Part shown: piece by piece, positions 8,191-17,006 of the stretch
How the letters are laid out: every line of letters starts with the position of its first letter
How positions within the stretch are numbered: the stretch's first letter is position 1
From: Caldifarciminota bacterium
GTDB lineage: Bacteria; Hydrothermota; UBA3073
Reading direction: 5' to 3'
DNA length: 64,000 nucleotides
Assembly (NCBI GenBank): GCA_030606335.1
Contig: JAUWGP010000006.1
Span: 35,797-99,796, forward strand
Made by a program: the position numbers and the translations under genes
The notes under the pieces: generated by a model
Seen by the model: only the letters and a program-made list of their open reading frames with translations
The model's database searches: none
What the model was told of the DNA's origin: nothing

Positions 8191-8964
8191 TTATTTTTTA
8201 TTTTTATAATACAATTCGTATAATCTTTCATCAATACTTCCATCTTGTAGCATCCAATCTGGATGTGTCTCTCCTTTCTCTTCCATCTGAAAACGTACAC
8301 AGGTTTGCCAATCACCCTTACAATATAACTCAATCCATTCTCTACTCAGATTTCCTTCCTCATAAAATCTTTTCATAGGGCAATTTTGATACCATTTGCA
8401 TTCTGTGATAATTACCCTCAACTTGCAATAATTCTTTGTTAATTCATTTTTATGTCCCGGATTATGAAGAATTGCAGATGGATGCTGAACAGGAAACACT
8501 TTTCTTTCATAGGTTAGATATAGTCTACCCCAAAGCGAATATGATTCTTCTTTTAGAGGTATTCTAAGCGCATATTTCTCAAAGACATATTTGGTTGCAT
8601 AGTAACCAAGGGGAACCAGTATTGATGGATTAATCAGTTTTATCTCACTATCTAAATATGTACCACACATTTTGATTTCATCCTGTTTTGGTCTTCTATT
8701 ACCTGGTAGTTTACACTTAATCAAATTTGTCATGTAAATATCTTTTCTCTTTATATCTGCAAAATCTAATAATTCATCCAATACTTTCCCTGAAGGTCCA
8801 ATAAACATTTTTCCATCTCTATCCTCTTTCTCTCCAGGTGCCTGTGCAATGAGCATTAGTTTGGCATTGGTATTTCCCTCCCCACAAAGAGCATTTTTTC
8901 TGGTCTCAGATAGCCTACATTTGTAACACCTCATTATTTGAACATTTAAATTTCTTATATTCAT
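8191..8964 (-). CDS. Family 4 uracil-DNA glycosylase with a Cys-rich C-terminal extension
   Basis: Removes uracil from DNA. Motif QAPGEKEDRDGKMFIGPSGK (41-60) holds the uracil pocket and HPSAIL (161-166) the leucine-loop His. Cys13, Cys16, Cys84 and Cys100 match the four ligands of the family's [4Fe-4S] cluster. The usual family length is about 190-220; residues ~185-257 add a module with Cys189, Cys195, Cys215 and Cys222 and the conserved-looking text CPMKRFYEEG and GDWQTC. That module may bind a second metal, but I cannot name it. The start at 8964 follows GAGGGGATTAGG. Confidence 0.92.
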   Translation of the reverse strand: MNIRNLNVQIMRCYKCRLSETRKNALCGEGNTNAKLMLIAQAPGEKEDRDGKMFIGPSGKVLDELLDFADIKRKDIYMTNLIKCKLPGNRRPKQDEIKMCGTYLDSEIKLINPSILVPLGYYATKYVFEKYALRIPLKEESYSLWGRLYLTYERKVFPVQHPSAILHNPGHKNELTKNYCKLRVIITECKWYQNCPMKRFYEEGNLSREWIELYCKGDWQTCVRFQMEEKGETHPDWMLQDGSIDERLYELYYKNKK

Positions 8965-9057
8965 CCTAATCCCCTCTATAAATTCTTAAATTTCAACCTT
9001 CTATATTCGACTGTAACTCCACAAAATGGTTATATGTATTCAAATGTCTCCAAGGAA

Positions 9058-9162
9058 TGAGATTGCCACGTCCTGAACCGCTTGGTTCAGGACTCGCAAT
9101 GACACACTCCTTTTAGTCATTGCGAGGAGTCTGTCATACTTCTGACGGACAACGAAGCAATC
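9058..9162. repeat. Paired head-to-head CATTGCGAG elements
   Basis: One copy at 9058-9102 (TGAGATTGCC ... CTCGCAATGAC) faces a second at 9117-9162 (TCATTGCGAG ... AAGCAATCGC). The inner hairpin arms differ between copies (TCCTGAACCG/TGGTTCAGGA versus GGAGTC...). The pairs at 23902-24005 and 25021-25091 have the same layout. Confidence 0.8.
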
Positions 9163-9238
9163 GCATTTAAAGGTAGATAGTTATAGAAAAATGTGATTGT
9201 CACGTTTTCGTACACAATGAAAGGTGTTATTTTGTCTG

Positions 9239-9266
9239 TTATCACGAGAGTTTAGGACATTCTCTA
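9239..9266. repeat. ATCACGAGAGT...ACATTCTC repeat
   Basis: 28 bp that match, in reverse complement, the stretch around 24860-24887. The similarity extends more weakly for about 35 bp on one side. In both places it lies close to the CATTGCGAG elements. Confidence 0.6.
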
Positions 9267-9296
9267 AAATTATAACATTTAGTACATCTAACCTAA

Positions 9297-9325
9297 ATTA
9301 TAACACTAAAGTAAATAATTGTCAA
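9297..9325 (-). promoter_or_regulatory. Consensus promoter facing the UDG gene
   Basis: On the minus strand, TTGACA (9325-9320), 17 bp, TATAAT (9302-9297). The nearest gene downstream is the uracil-DNA glycosylase at 8964, which implies a leader of about 325 nt running through the CATTGCGAG repeats. Confidence 0.75.
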
Positions 9326-9370
9326 GAAAATAAATTTTACAAACCAATTCAGTCTCTAACATCTTTTTTC

Positions 9371-9399
9371 TTGACATAGAAAAAAACCTGTTGTATAAT
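9371..9399 (+). promoter_or_regulatory. Consensus promoter abutting the radical SAM gene (leaderless)
   Basis: TTGACA (9371-9376), 17 bp, TATAAT (9394-9399). The ATG at 9398 lies inside the -10 box and cannot be used from this promoter. The next in-frame ATG at 9407 begins seven bases after the -10, so the mRNA is predicted to start at or next to the start codon. Confidence 0.88.
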
Positions 9400-9406
9400 G
9401 CATCCG

Positions 9407-11782
9407 ATGAAAAATCTTGATTTAATACTTCCATTAGTACGTAAACCTGGAAGATATATAAACGGTGAGTTAGGCACCAAAATTCATACCTCATCCAATA
9501 CCTCCTGTGTGATTGCATTTCCAGACGTATATGAGGTCGGTATGTCATCTCTTGGCGTAAGAATACTCTACCATCTATTCCAAAAATCAGGAATACGTGT
9601 TGAAAGAGTATTTTCACCCTGGGTAGATATGGAAGAAAAATTGAGAAGAAACGAAATTCCCCTTTCTTCCCTTGAAACACGTACTCCCCTTAAAGATTTC
9701 GACCTCGTGGCATTTTCAATACAGTATGAACTAAATTATACGAACATTCTCTCTATGCTTGACCTGGCAGGAATCCCACTCTATAGTAAAGAAAGACAAA
9801 ACGACCATCCAATAGTTGTTGCAGGAGGTACAAGTGTCTTTAACCCACTCCCGATCCTCCCTTTTTTCGATGCGTTTCTTATTGGTGATGCTGAGGAATT
9901 TGTACCTGCAATAATTCCTATTTTTAAAGATAAATCAACAAAAAGGAATGAAAAGCTCAAAGAATTGAGTAAATTACCCGGGGTTTTATTACCCGACAAT
10001 GTTGGCAACTTATCAGTAACTGTAAAAAAAATCTCTATTGATACCCTACCTGTTGATACTATTCCTGATTCTCCCATATTACCATTTATTGAGATTATTC
10101 ATGATAGATTAGTCGTTGAGATTGCAAGGGGTTGCACACGTGGATGTAGATTTTGTCAGGCAGGTATAATCTATCGCCCTTACAGAGAGAGGGATAGAGA
10201 AACTGTAATGAAGGCTGTATTACAGGGTCTTTTAAAGACTGGATATAAAGATGTCACTCTCCTTGCTCTATCAGTCCTTGACCATTCAGATATCAAAGGA
10301 ATGATAAGCGATTTAAAAAAGAAACAAATAGGTATATCATTACCATCACTCCGAGGAGATTCCTTAAATAGTGACATTGCATCACTTTTATGTGGAGGTG
10401 GTGTTACTCTCGCACCTGAAGCAGGCACGGAAAGATTGCGCAGGATTATTAACAAGGATATAGATGAGGATGATATGATAGAATCTACCAAAAGACTTAA
10501 ATCGTTTGGGTTTACTCATGCAAAACTATATTTTATGATTGGACTGCCTCAGGAAACTGAAGAAGATATTGAAGGAATAGTAAAACTTATTAATACTATC
10601 AGGAGGAATATTCCTTTAAAGGTTTCAATATCACCATTCGTACCAAGACCACATACACCATTCCAATGGGTTAGACAAAATAACATAGAGGAACTCCAGG
10701 AAAAAATTAATTACTTGAAGAGGAATATTAAAAAGACACGGGTTGCATATAGAGAACCTGAGGGCTGCTTGCTTGAGGGTGTTTTTTCACGTGGTGATGA
10801 GAGGCTCTCTGCTGTTATAGAAAGGGCATATAGACTTGGTGCCAGGTTTGACGAATGGAGTGAGATGTTCGATTTTACCAGATGGATCAAGGCATTTGAT
10901 AAGGAGGGAATCAACCCGAATGATTATCTAAAAGAAAGAGATATTGATAAACCATTACCCTGGGATACTATAGAAACTGGAGTTGATAAAGATTGGTTAG
11001 TTGAGGAAAGAGAACTTTCGATTAATGGCAAGATGAGAAGAGATTGCAGGATTATTGGATGTAGTGGATGTGGGATATGTGATGGAAATATAGTACCAAT
11101 TAAAAAGAAAAAAGGAAATACTGAAGTAAAATATGGAAGAATGGCTAAAAGTTTAAATAAACCATATGCTAAAATTGGCTATAGAATCAAGTATTCAAAA
11201 ATAGATAATCTTCGTTATATAGGACATCTGGATACAACAAATGCCCTTATAAGAACACTCAGACGTGCAAAGCTGCCCCTTGTTTATTCACAAGGATATA
11301 AACCCAAACCCAGGGTTGCATTTTCACCTCCTCTAACACTCGGATTTACATCGAGTGCAGAGTACATAGATGTATTGTGTAAGAGAACTGTTCCTGATAT
11401 AGAAGAAAAACTTAAAGAAACAACACCTGAGGGATTTATGATAAACTCAGTAGAAATGCTCCCACCAAAGTATCCTTCTTTATCATCCTCACTTGTAAAC
11501 CAGAGACTCCGGGTAAACCTTACCCCAAAAAAAAGAGGCTATGGAGTGCCCCACCGTGGCGGGGCTAAAAGAATTATAAATAGGTTTATGGAGAATGAGA
11601 CACTGGAGATAGATGGTATAAACGTTAGACCGGCAGTATTAGAAATTATATATAAGGATGATTGTATGGAAATTCTTATGAAATTAGGTCAGGCTAAACC
11701 CCTTAAGATATTTCAGGTATTATTTAATATCACTGAGGATGAGGCAAGACTCCTTAAAGTTGAAAGAATTGGGTGGAAGTAA
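9407..11782 (+). CDS. Fused B12-binding-like radical SAM / DUF2344 protein (TIGR03960 type)
   Basis: A 791-residue protein. Residues ~1-200 form an N-terminal cobalamin-binding-like region. The radical SAM core carries Cys243-x3-Cys247-x2-Cys250 (CTRGCRFC), followed by APEAGTERLRRIINK and LYFMIGLPQETEED, both typical of this family. After a small Cys motif (GCSGCGIC) comes a DUF2344 domain (RYIGHLDTTNALIRTLRRAKLP). The family commonly sits near RNase E/G and ribosomal protein L21/L27 genes and its reaction is not established; those neighbours are absent here. The start was moved from 9398 because that ATG overlaps the -10 box. A palindromic repeat lies inside the coding sequence near residues 712-722. 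Confidence 0.9.
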   Translation: MKNLDLILPLVRKPGRYINGELGTKIHTSSNTSCVIAFPDVYEVGMSSLGVRILYHLFQKSGIRVERVFSPWVDMEEKLRRNEIPLSSLETRTPLKDFDLVAFSIQYELNYTNILSMLDLAGIPLYSKERQNDHPIVVAGGTSVFNPLPILPFFDAFLIGDAEEFVPAIIPIFKDKSTKRNEKLKELSKLPGVLLPDNVGNLSVTVKKISIDTLPVDTIPDSPILPFIEIIHDRLVVEIARGCTRGCRFCQAGIIYRPYRERDRETVMKAVLQGLLKTGYKDVTLLALSVLDHSDIKGMISDLKKKQIGISLPSLRGDSLNSDIASLLCGGGVTLAPEAGTERLRRIINKDIDEDDMIESTKRLKSFGFTHAKLYFMIGLPQETEEDIEGIVKLINTIRRNIPLKVSISPFVPRPHTPFQWVRQNNIEELQEKINYLKRNIKKTRVAYREPEGCLLEGVFSRGDERLSAVIERAYRLGARFDEWSEMFDFTRWIKAFDKEGINPNDYLKERDIDKPLPWDTIETGVDKDWLVEERELSINGKMRRDCRIIGCSGCGICDGNIVPIKKKKGNTEVKYGRMAKSLNKPYAKIGYRIKYSKIDNLRYIGHLDTTNALIRTLRRAKLPLVYSQGYKPKPRVAFSPPLTLGFTSSAEYIDVLCKRTVPDIEEKLKETTPEGFMINSVEMLPPKYPSLSSSLVNQRLRVNLTPKKRGYGVPHRGGAKRIINRFMENETLEIDGINVRPAVLEIIYKDDCMEILMKLGQAKPLKIFQVLFNITEDEARLLKVERIGWK
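11542..11569. repeat. REP-like palindrome inside a coding sequence
   Basis: TATGGAGTGCCCCACC then GTGGCGGGGCT. The arms GCCCCACC and GGCGGGGC pair with one mismatch. It matches the intergenic sequence GGAGTGCCCCGCC at ~63049 and the GGAGCCCCGCC element at 30170, yet it is read in frame within the DUF2344 part (encoding GVPHRGGAK). Confidence 0.65.
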
Positions 11783-11897
11783 TGCAACTGATAAATAGAT
11801 GACATCAGCTTATCTATATCCATACAGATCCTGCGGATTGACTCTACAAGCTAATTTTAAAAGGTGAACATTTCGATATTCATTACCGATTTTTTCC

Positions 11898-11926
11898 TTG
11901 ACTTTTTCTCTATTTTAGTATATAAT
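11898..11926 (+). promoter_or_regulatory. Promoter for the 12.1-kb lipoprotein gene
   Basis: TTGACT (11898-11903), 17 bp, TATAAT (11921-11926). The predicted leader is about 160 nt, and the whole 11783-12094 gap holds no other gene. The leader contains two possible hairpins (CAACC-GTTAT-GGTTG near 11965, and ATAAG...CTTAT near 11990-12014). Between the arms of the second hairpin lies an AAGGAGG site (11998-12004) followed by a tiny frame ending in TAA at 12025-12027. Confidence 0.85.
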
Positions 11927-12094
11927 AAAAAGGGAATAAGGGAGGAGTTTCCCCTTATAATTGTCAACCGTTATGGTTGTCTTGATAGATAAGTCGTAAG
12001 GAGGCGATGCTTATGTTTGCGATTTAAATAATTCATATGCATGGGTAGAAATAAAGTGTGTTTTTATTTTTCTGTATTCATAAGGGGAGGAAAT

Positions 12095-13213
12095 ATGATG
12101 CGTAAGTGGCTAGTTCCTGTGGGGCTGATTTTAGCATTCGGTCTCGTGATGACAGGATGTAAGAAGGAAGGGGTAACAGACGAAGGAGAACCACAAGTTG
12201 AATTGACCATTACTTTACCAGACCCGGCACAACAACCATTGTGGAATGATGTTGATAAACTCGTCCTTACAGTAACCGGTCAGGATAAGTGGATTGTGAC
12301 TGATACGCTGGATATATCCCCAGGGGATACGTTAGCCATCTTTACATTGAATGTTCCAGCTGGGATAAATAGGCTTTTCACTCTGGATGCAATTGATACC
12401 CTCTGGGTGGTCCTTTTCTGGGGCAGACTTGAAGCGGATATTGAGGAAGGTCAGACATATGACTTCGATATAGACCTTGAACCCGCTGGTGGTGGTGCAG
12501 CCACTCATATAAAGATATTTAGAGATGGTTTGCCATGGTCTTCCAGTGCAATGGATACAATGCTCCAGCGAGAAGGCTTCACCCCGGGTCCAGGAGAAAA
12601 CCAGTATGAGATATTCCCCTCAGACAGTTTCGCCTCTGTGCATCTTAATGTTGGTGTAGATATGGTCATAATCGTAAACGACCAGGCTCAGTACTTCTAT
12701 GATAATTACGCGGCCAGTCAGGCAAAGTTCAATGCCTTTATATATAGTGGAGGTACTATATTCTGGGAGGCATGCGACCGTGGTTGGGCACAGGGCTCCA
12801 TTCTTGATGCTGGTATAACATTCCCAGGAGGAGTTTCCGTGGACTCAACATACATTTACGATAACTATAACCTTTTATATAATCCAAACTACGATCTGGT
12901 AAATGGACTACCAGATACCATCTATGGAACCTACTCGAGTCACGAGACCTTCACTGACTATCCACTTGGAACTCAGATCTTCACAATTAACAAGGCAGAA
13001 GAAAAACCGACTCTCATACTCTACCACTACGGGGTGGGATGGGTTATAATAACGGGTCAACCACTCGAGTACTGTTATGATAGACTTCCAGTTCAAACTA
13101 CTGGAGAACTTCTTCCAAGGGTAGTTAGATTCTTTCTCGGCAAACCGCCAGCTACCACTAAGGAGTGCTACTCTCCAGAATTTGGCATCTCCAGAAAAAA
13201 GAGTTCAGGGTAA
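12095..13213 (+). CDS. Lipoprotein of unknown function
   Basis: About 372 residues, likely exported and lipid-anchored. Two adjacent ATGs (12095, 12098) follow GGGGAGG. The N-terminus has MRKW, a hydrophobic core and the lipobox VMTGC. Residues ~25-140 look like a beta-sandwich. The rest, from about THIKIFRDG onward, alternates strands and helices and contains VGVDMVIIVNDQ, YSGGTIFWE and WVIITGQPLEY. That pattern recalls class I glutamine-amidotransferase-like folds, but no catalytic triad is recognised, so this is only a guess. It is a single-gene unit with its own promoter and terminator. Confidence 0.8.
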   Translation: MMRKWLVPVGLILAFGLVMTGCKKEGVTDEGEPQVELTITLPDPAQQPLWNDVDKLVLTVTGQDKWIVTDTLDISPGDTLAIFTLNVPAGINRLFTLDAIDTLWVVLFWGRLEADIEEGQTYDFDIDLEPAGGGAATHIKIFRDGLPWSSSAMDTMLQREGFTPGPGENQYEIFPSDSFASVHLNVGVDMVIIVNDQAQYFYDNYAASQAKFNAFIYSGGTIFWEACDRGWAQGSILDAGITFPGGVSVDSTYIYDNYNLLYNPNYDLVNGLPDTIYGTYSSHETFTDYPLGTQIFTINKAEEKPTLILYHYGVGWVIITGQPLEYCYDRLPVQTTGELLPRVVRFFLGKPPATTKECYSPEFGISRKKSSG

Positions 13214-13232
13214 ACGTAATGATAGTTTTATC

Positions 13233-13270
13233 ATTTAGGGGACTTGCAGTGCAAGTCCCCTAAATTTTAT
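13233..13270. terminator. Bidirectional hairpin terminator
   Basis: 15-bp perfect arms at 13233-13247 and 13251-13265 (ATTTAGGGGACTTGC, loop AGT, GCAAGTCCCCTAAAT), with T-rich flanks. It lies between the convergent lipoprotein and sirtuin genes. Confidence 0.88.
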
Positions 13271-13300
13271 AAAAGTTGCTATTCGCAGATGGCTAAAATA

Positions 13301-14023
13301 TTACTTTTTCAATTTTGGCAAAATTTCGCCAGCCTTACTGAAGATGGCAACATCAGCAATCTGGGTAATAGGTGTCTCTTCAAGATTTACCTCTATGATT
13401 TTCGCGCCCCTATTCTTTGCTATAAAAGGGATTGATGCAGCAGGATATACTATCCCTGATGTACCTACGACGAGCATAACATCACATTCTGAGGTTGAGG
13501 CATAAGTTTTTGCAAGATTTCTTTCTTGCAGTGATTCACCAAACCAAACGATATCAGGTCTCATAATTCCACTACATTCACATATAGGAGGAATCTCTTT
13601 TAAGGGAACATCAACATTGAATGAGACCTTCCCGCAGGTTGTACACCTTAATCTCCAGATATTTCCGTGAAGTTCGGCAAGTTTTTTATTTCCAGCTCTT
13701 GAATGAAGTCCATCCACATTCTGTGTTATTAAAAAAAACTGCTCAAACATCTTTTCAAGCCTTGCAATTGCCAGGTGAGCCCTATTAAGTCTGGCTTTGT
13801 TAATAATCTGTCTTCTCCAATCATACCACTCCCATACAAGTTTTGGGTTTTTCTCAAATGCAGATTTTGTAGCAAGTTCTTCTGCTCTGAAATTTTTCCA
13901 TAATCCGTCTTTACCACGAAATGTAGGTATACCACTCTCTGCTGATACCCCAGAACCAGTTAAAACTACAAGAAAGTTGCATTTAGAGAGGATTTCAACT
14001 GCCTTTTTAACCTTCAACTCCAT
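13301..14023 (-). CDS. cobB: Sir2-family NAD-dependent protein deacylase, class III-like
   Basis: Removes acyl groups from lysines using NAD. The NAD motif GSGVSAESGIPTFRGKDGLW (23-42), TQNVDGLH (100-107) and the catalytic HGN (His119) are intact. Zinc ligands are Cys127, Cys130, Cys148 and Cys150. Tyr67 and Arg70 (WEWYDWRRQ) match the YxxR pair that lets SIRT5 and E. coli CobB bind succinyl- and malonyl-lysine, so desuccinylase activity is likely. At 240 residues it is normal. It stands alone between two other minus-strand genes, with no obvious partner. Confidence 0.93.
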   Translation of the reverse strand: MELKVKKAVEILSKCNFLVVLTGSGVSAESGIPTFRGKDGLWKNFRAEELATKSAFEKNPKLVWEWYDWRRQIINKARLNRAHLAIARLEKMFEQFFLITQNVDGLHSRAGNKKLAELHGNIWRLRCTTCGKVSFNVDVPLKEIPPICECSGIMRPDIVWFGESLQERNLAKTYASTSECDVMLVVGTSGIVYPAASIPFIAKNRGAKIIEVNLEETPITQIADVAIFSKAGEILPKLKK

Positions 14024-14108
14024 TAGAGAATATTTTAAACAAGGATCTAAAGAGATAAATAATTTATACCACTTTTGTAATAATAGCCTTTCTCATATAT
14101 CTACCATT

Positions 14109-14615
14109 TTATTTTTTTCTTTTAGATTTATTGTAATATTTTCCAGTGGCAAGAGCATATCCTCTTCTTGAATCTCCTTCCTTTAACTTAAGCCATTTTT
14201 CCGTACCTAATTCTTTAAATTTTTTCTTCTCCTCAATAACTTCAGGGTGTTTTTTTAAAAACTGGGAGAAAAGTTTACAAGGAAATTTTTTACACTCAAA
14301 GCATATTTCAATTCCTTTCTCTTCAGCACAAAGACGGATTTTACAAAATGGTATTCCACCACCTTCTTTACAGGGTGCTTGACAGTAGGGTCCTTTTTTC
14401 TTATCGCCGAAATAAACCAACCCTTTTTGAAACTCATTAAAGGAAAATTCTATCTTCTTATACTCGGGTACCCATTCTGCAAATCTGTGTGCGACAATCA
14501 ACTCCTTTAAGTCTGCAGCAATCATAGCTAAAATTCTACCTTTGTAAATACCACAATTTCCACAGTACAAACCACAATAACATACCTTATTTTTTATCTC
14601 TTCAGTTTCTATCAT
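14109..14615 (-). CDS. DUF3795-family cysteine-rich protein
   Basis: A 168-residue protein of unknown function. The N-terminal CYCGLYCGNCGIYKG is the DUF3795 hallmark. Further Cys clusters (CQAPCKEGGG, CKIRLCAEEKGIEIC, CKKFPCKLF) suggest zinc or Fe-S binding. The ATG at 14615 has AGGAGG upstream and is preferred to the longer frame at 14651. It is common as a stand-alone gene in anaerobes and archaea. Confidence 0.85.
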   Translation of the reverse strand: MIETEEIKNKVCYCGLYCGNCGIYKGRILAMIAADLKELIVAHRFAEWVPEYKKIEFSFNEFQKGLVYFGDKKKGPYCQAPCKEGGGIPFCKIRLCAEEKGIEICFECKKFPCKLFSQFLKKHPEVIEEKKKFKELGTEKWLKLKEGDSRRGYALATGKYYNKSKRKK

Positions 14616-14848
14616 TTTTACCTCCTGTTGGAAAAGATGACTTATAATCAAAAACCGTTAGACCAAAAAAGTAATGCAAAAATAGTTTTTCTCGCTTAAA
14701 GCACTTATTTTTTGATTTATCTGCGGTTTTATCATTTTCGTTTTACATTACCTAATATTTCGAAGACGTTTAAATGCACTTATTGCAGTCTCATAGGCAC
14801 CAGTTTTTCTTCAACCAAGGGTTCACCTCTATAATAATGAATACTTTT

Positions 14849-16282
14849 TCATTTGGACTGATAAACTATTTCTCCATTTACAATTGTCATATCAACACTC
14901 ATATGTGGTGGTTTACCAGAAAGAACTACGAGGTCTGCCTTTTTACCCTCTTCAATTGAGCCAGTAAGCTGTTCATAACAACCTGCATATGCTGAATTAA
15001 TCGTATACATTCTAACTGCTTCCTCAAAAGAGATACTCTCTGTAGGATGTTCCATTGCACCCTTAATGCCATAAATAGGACCAGGAGGCATAGAATCAGA
15101 ACCAAAACATATCATATTCCCTGCCTTTGAAGCTGTTTTAAACCTGTTTGTATTTAATCCTTCTAAACCGAATATCCTCTGATATAAACCATCAGGCATA
15201 CCCCAGTTTGTTATAAAATTTGGCTGCATAGCAAGGATTATTCCCTGTTTCTTTGCTCTGATTACTGCCCCATCGTCTGCAAGTTCAAAATGTTCAATTC
15301 TGTGCCTTGATGGATTTCCTTCAGACTCATAAACGTCGAGAGCCTGTTCTATAGCCCTGTCACCTATTGCGTGTATAAGTATTTGAAGTCCAAGATTATT
15401 CGCCTTTTTTACAATATTCTTGAGTTCTTCTTTTTTATAGTTTAAGACACCGTAATTATCAGAACCTGGGTATGGTTTTTTTAGAGCAGCAGTTCTTGCT
15501 CCAACAGAGCCATCAGCAAAAACCTTGATTCCACCTGTTTTTAGCCATTCACCATCAATATGATAAATATAATCCATATCCTTTACTGGTAAAACTGCAT
15601 AAACCCTCAGACGAAGGCTTTTCCTTTGTACCATCTCCCTGTATACATCAATATATTTCCTTAACGTCATATCATGTATTGAGGTTATCCCAAGTGAGTG
15701 GATTATCTTTTGAGCTTGTGTAATAGCTGTTTCGATTTCTTCCTTGCTGGGAGGAAATATCTCATTTATAAACAGAACGGCATCCTCAAGGAGAATGCCT
15801 GTGTTGTGGTCTATATTAAATCCTATAGGAATACTACTGATTGCCCTGCTATTTCCTACAGCTATATGACCACATATCCTTCTGAATATAACCACCCTAT
15901 TCGCACTCAATATATCCAATTCTTCTTTTTTAGGAATTCTGTTCTCTTTCCATCTTGATTCATCAAAATCCATACAAATTAATGGCTCAGGTTTCCTTTC
16001 TTCTTTTAATCTTTCTTTCGTTTTATCGAGTGCATCTCTAAGACTGGTTGTTTTAGAAAGATTAACCCTTGTGAGATTTAATCCTACATCAACGAAATGT
16101 ATATGAGAATCAATGAAAGCGGGGGCAAGGAAACGACCCTTGAGGTCCACGATCTCCGTTTCCTTAATTCTTTTTACCATACTGAGAGGACCAACTCTTT
16201 TAATTCTATCTCCCTCGATGATGACTGTCTCTATCACATCTCCCTCCATCGAGAGAATATCTCCATTTATGAAAGCAATCAT
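14849..16282 (-). CDS. YtcJ-like metal-dependent amidohydrolase
   Basis: A 477-residue member of the amidohydrolase superfamily (COG1574 type). An N-terminal composite beta-sandwich (FINGDILSMEGDVIETV) leads to the first metal motif, DSHIHFVDVGL. Later motifs are GGIKVFADGSVGARTAAL, ILIHAIGDRAIEQALD, HRIEHFEL and CFGSDSMPPGP, with the superfamily's His and Asp ligands. The family hydrolyses amide, formyl or similar bonds in small molecules; the substrate is unknown. A truncated relative of its N-terminus lies at 18517-18675. Confidence 0.92.
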   Translation of the reverse strand: MIAFINGDILSMEGDVIETVIIEGDRIKRVGPLSMVKRIKETEIVDLKGRFLAPAFIDSHIHFVDVGLNLTRVNLSKTTSLRDALDKTKERLKEERKPEPLICMDFDESRWKENRIPKKEELDILSANRVVIFRRICGHIAVGNSRAISSIPIGFNIDHNTGILLEDAVLFINEIFPPSKEEIETAITQAQKIIHSLGITSIHDMTLRKYIDVYREMVQRKSLRLRVYAVLPVKDMDYIYHIDGEWLKTGGIKVFADGSVGARTAALKKPYPGSDNYGVLNYKKEELKNIVKKANNLGLQILIHAIGDRAIEQALDVYESEGNPSRHRIEHFELADDGAVIRAKKQGIILAMQPNFITNWGMPDGLYQRIFGLEGLNTNRFKTASKAGNMICFGSDSMPPGPIYGIKGAMEHPTESISFEEAVRMYTINSAYAGCYEQLTGSIEEGKKADLVVLSGKPPHMSVDMTIVNGEIVYQSK

Positions 16283-16439
16283 GGATTTATTCTATAGCCA
16301 ATCTGTATCTGAAAAAATCAAAACGGAGGATATCTTTTAAAAATATTATAGGAAAGGCTTCCTGAAAAGGTGGAAATCCCACCTATAACGGGGATAAACA
16401 GCCTTTAATATAGAATAGGTGAAGTCAACAATATCATAG

Positions 16440-17006
16440 TTAACTATCATCGATCCATGTCCTTATTAGTAACTTAAGTTCTTTATTTCGATAACTGAAC
16501 TCTGCTACAACTCTTTTCAGATAATCAGGTAATTTCTTATACCCCCATAAATAACGCTTTTTTGTTTTTTCTACACCATTTCGGATAAAGTAATAAGGCA
16601 AATTTACATGAAAAAAAGAGATACTATCGGCATCCCTTAAAAAGTTAACACGTTTCGTGCCTCCTGTTTCATGTGAGCGCACCAAGAAAAAGATATCATT
16701 GACCAATTCTTTATTTATATTAAACTCTCTCATTATTCTATCCAGGATCTTAGCACTATTTAAGGCATGGGCATCTTTAAACTCTCCATAAGTTTTATAA
16801 TCTTTGCATCTTACTTTCAAGTCTTCAATAGCTCTTTCTATATCATGGCCTAAAGCGGCTATTTTTAAAGCCTCATCAGCATCGGGTTTTAATTTAAGTA
16901 ACCACTCTAAAGTATTTTTCGAGTGAATTAGATCTTCTGGAACTGAAGACTTTTTTATAATCTTCTCTATTTCTTTTTTTACACAATCAATATTACCTAT
17001 TTTCAT
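16440..17006 (-). CDS. HD-domain phosphohydrolase-like protein (DUF4202-like)
   Basis: A 188-residue all-helical protein. His28, the pair His54-Asp55 (LGHDIER), His80, His112 and Asp125/Asp127 are spaced like metal ligands of HD phosphohydrolases. Its start overlaps the end of the IPCT/DIPPS gene by 14 bp, so the two are very likely co-translated. The third step of di-myo-inositol-phosphate synthesis is removal of a phosphate, so this enzyme is a candidate for it. That is inference from position and fold only; a nucleotide-hydrolysing role is equally possible. Confidence 0.75.
   Translation of the reverse strand: MKIGNIDCVKKEIEKIIKKSSVPEDLIHSKNTLEWLLKLKPDADEALKIAALGHDIERAIEDLKVRCKDYKTYGEFKDAHALNSAKILDRIMREFNINKELVNDIFFLVRSHETGGTKRVNFLRDADSISFFHVNLPYYFIRNGVEKTKKRYLWGYKKLPDYLKRVVAEFSYRNKELKLLIRTWIDDS

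Noticed and set aside
8112..8333. A 73-codon minus-strand frame overlapping the UDG gene's end
   Set aside because: Out of frame with UDG, overlaps a repeat element, no recognisable protein features.
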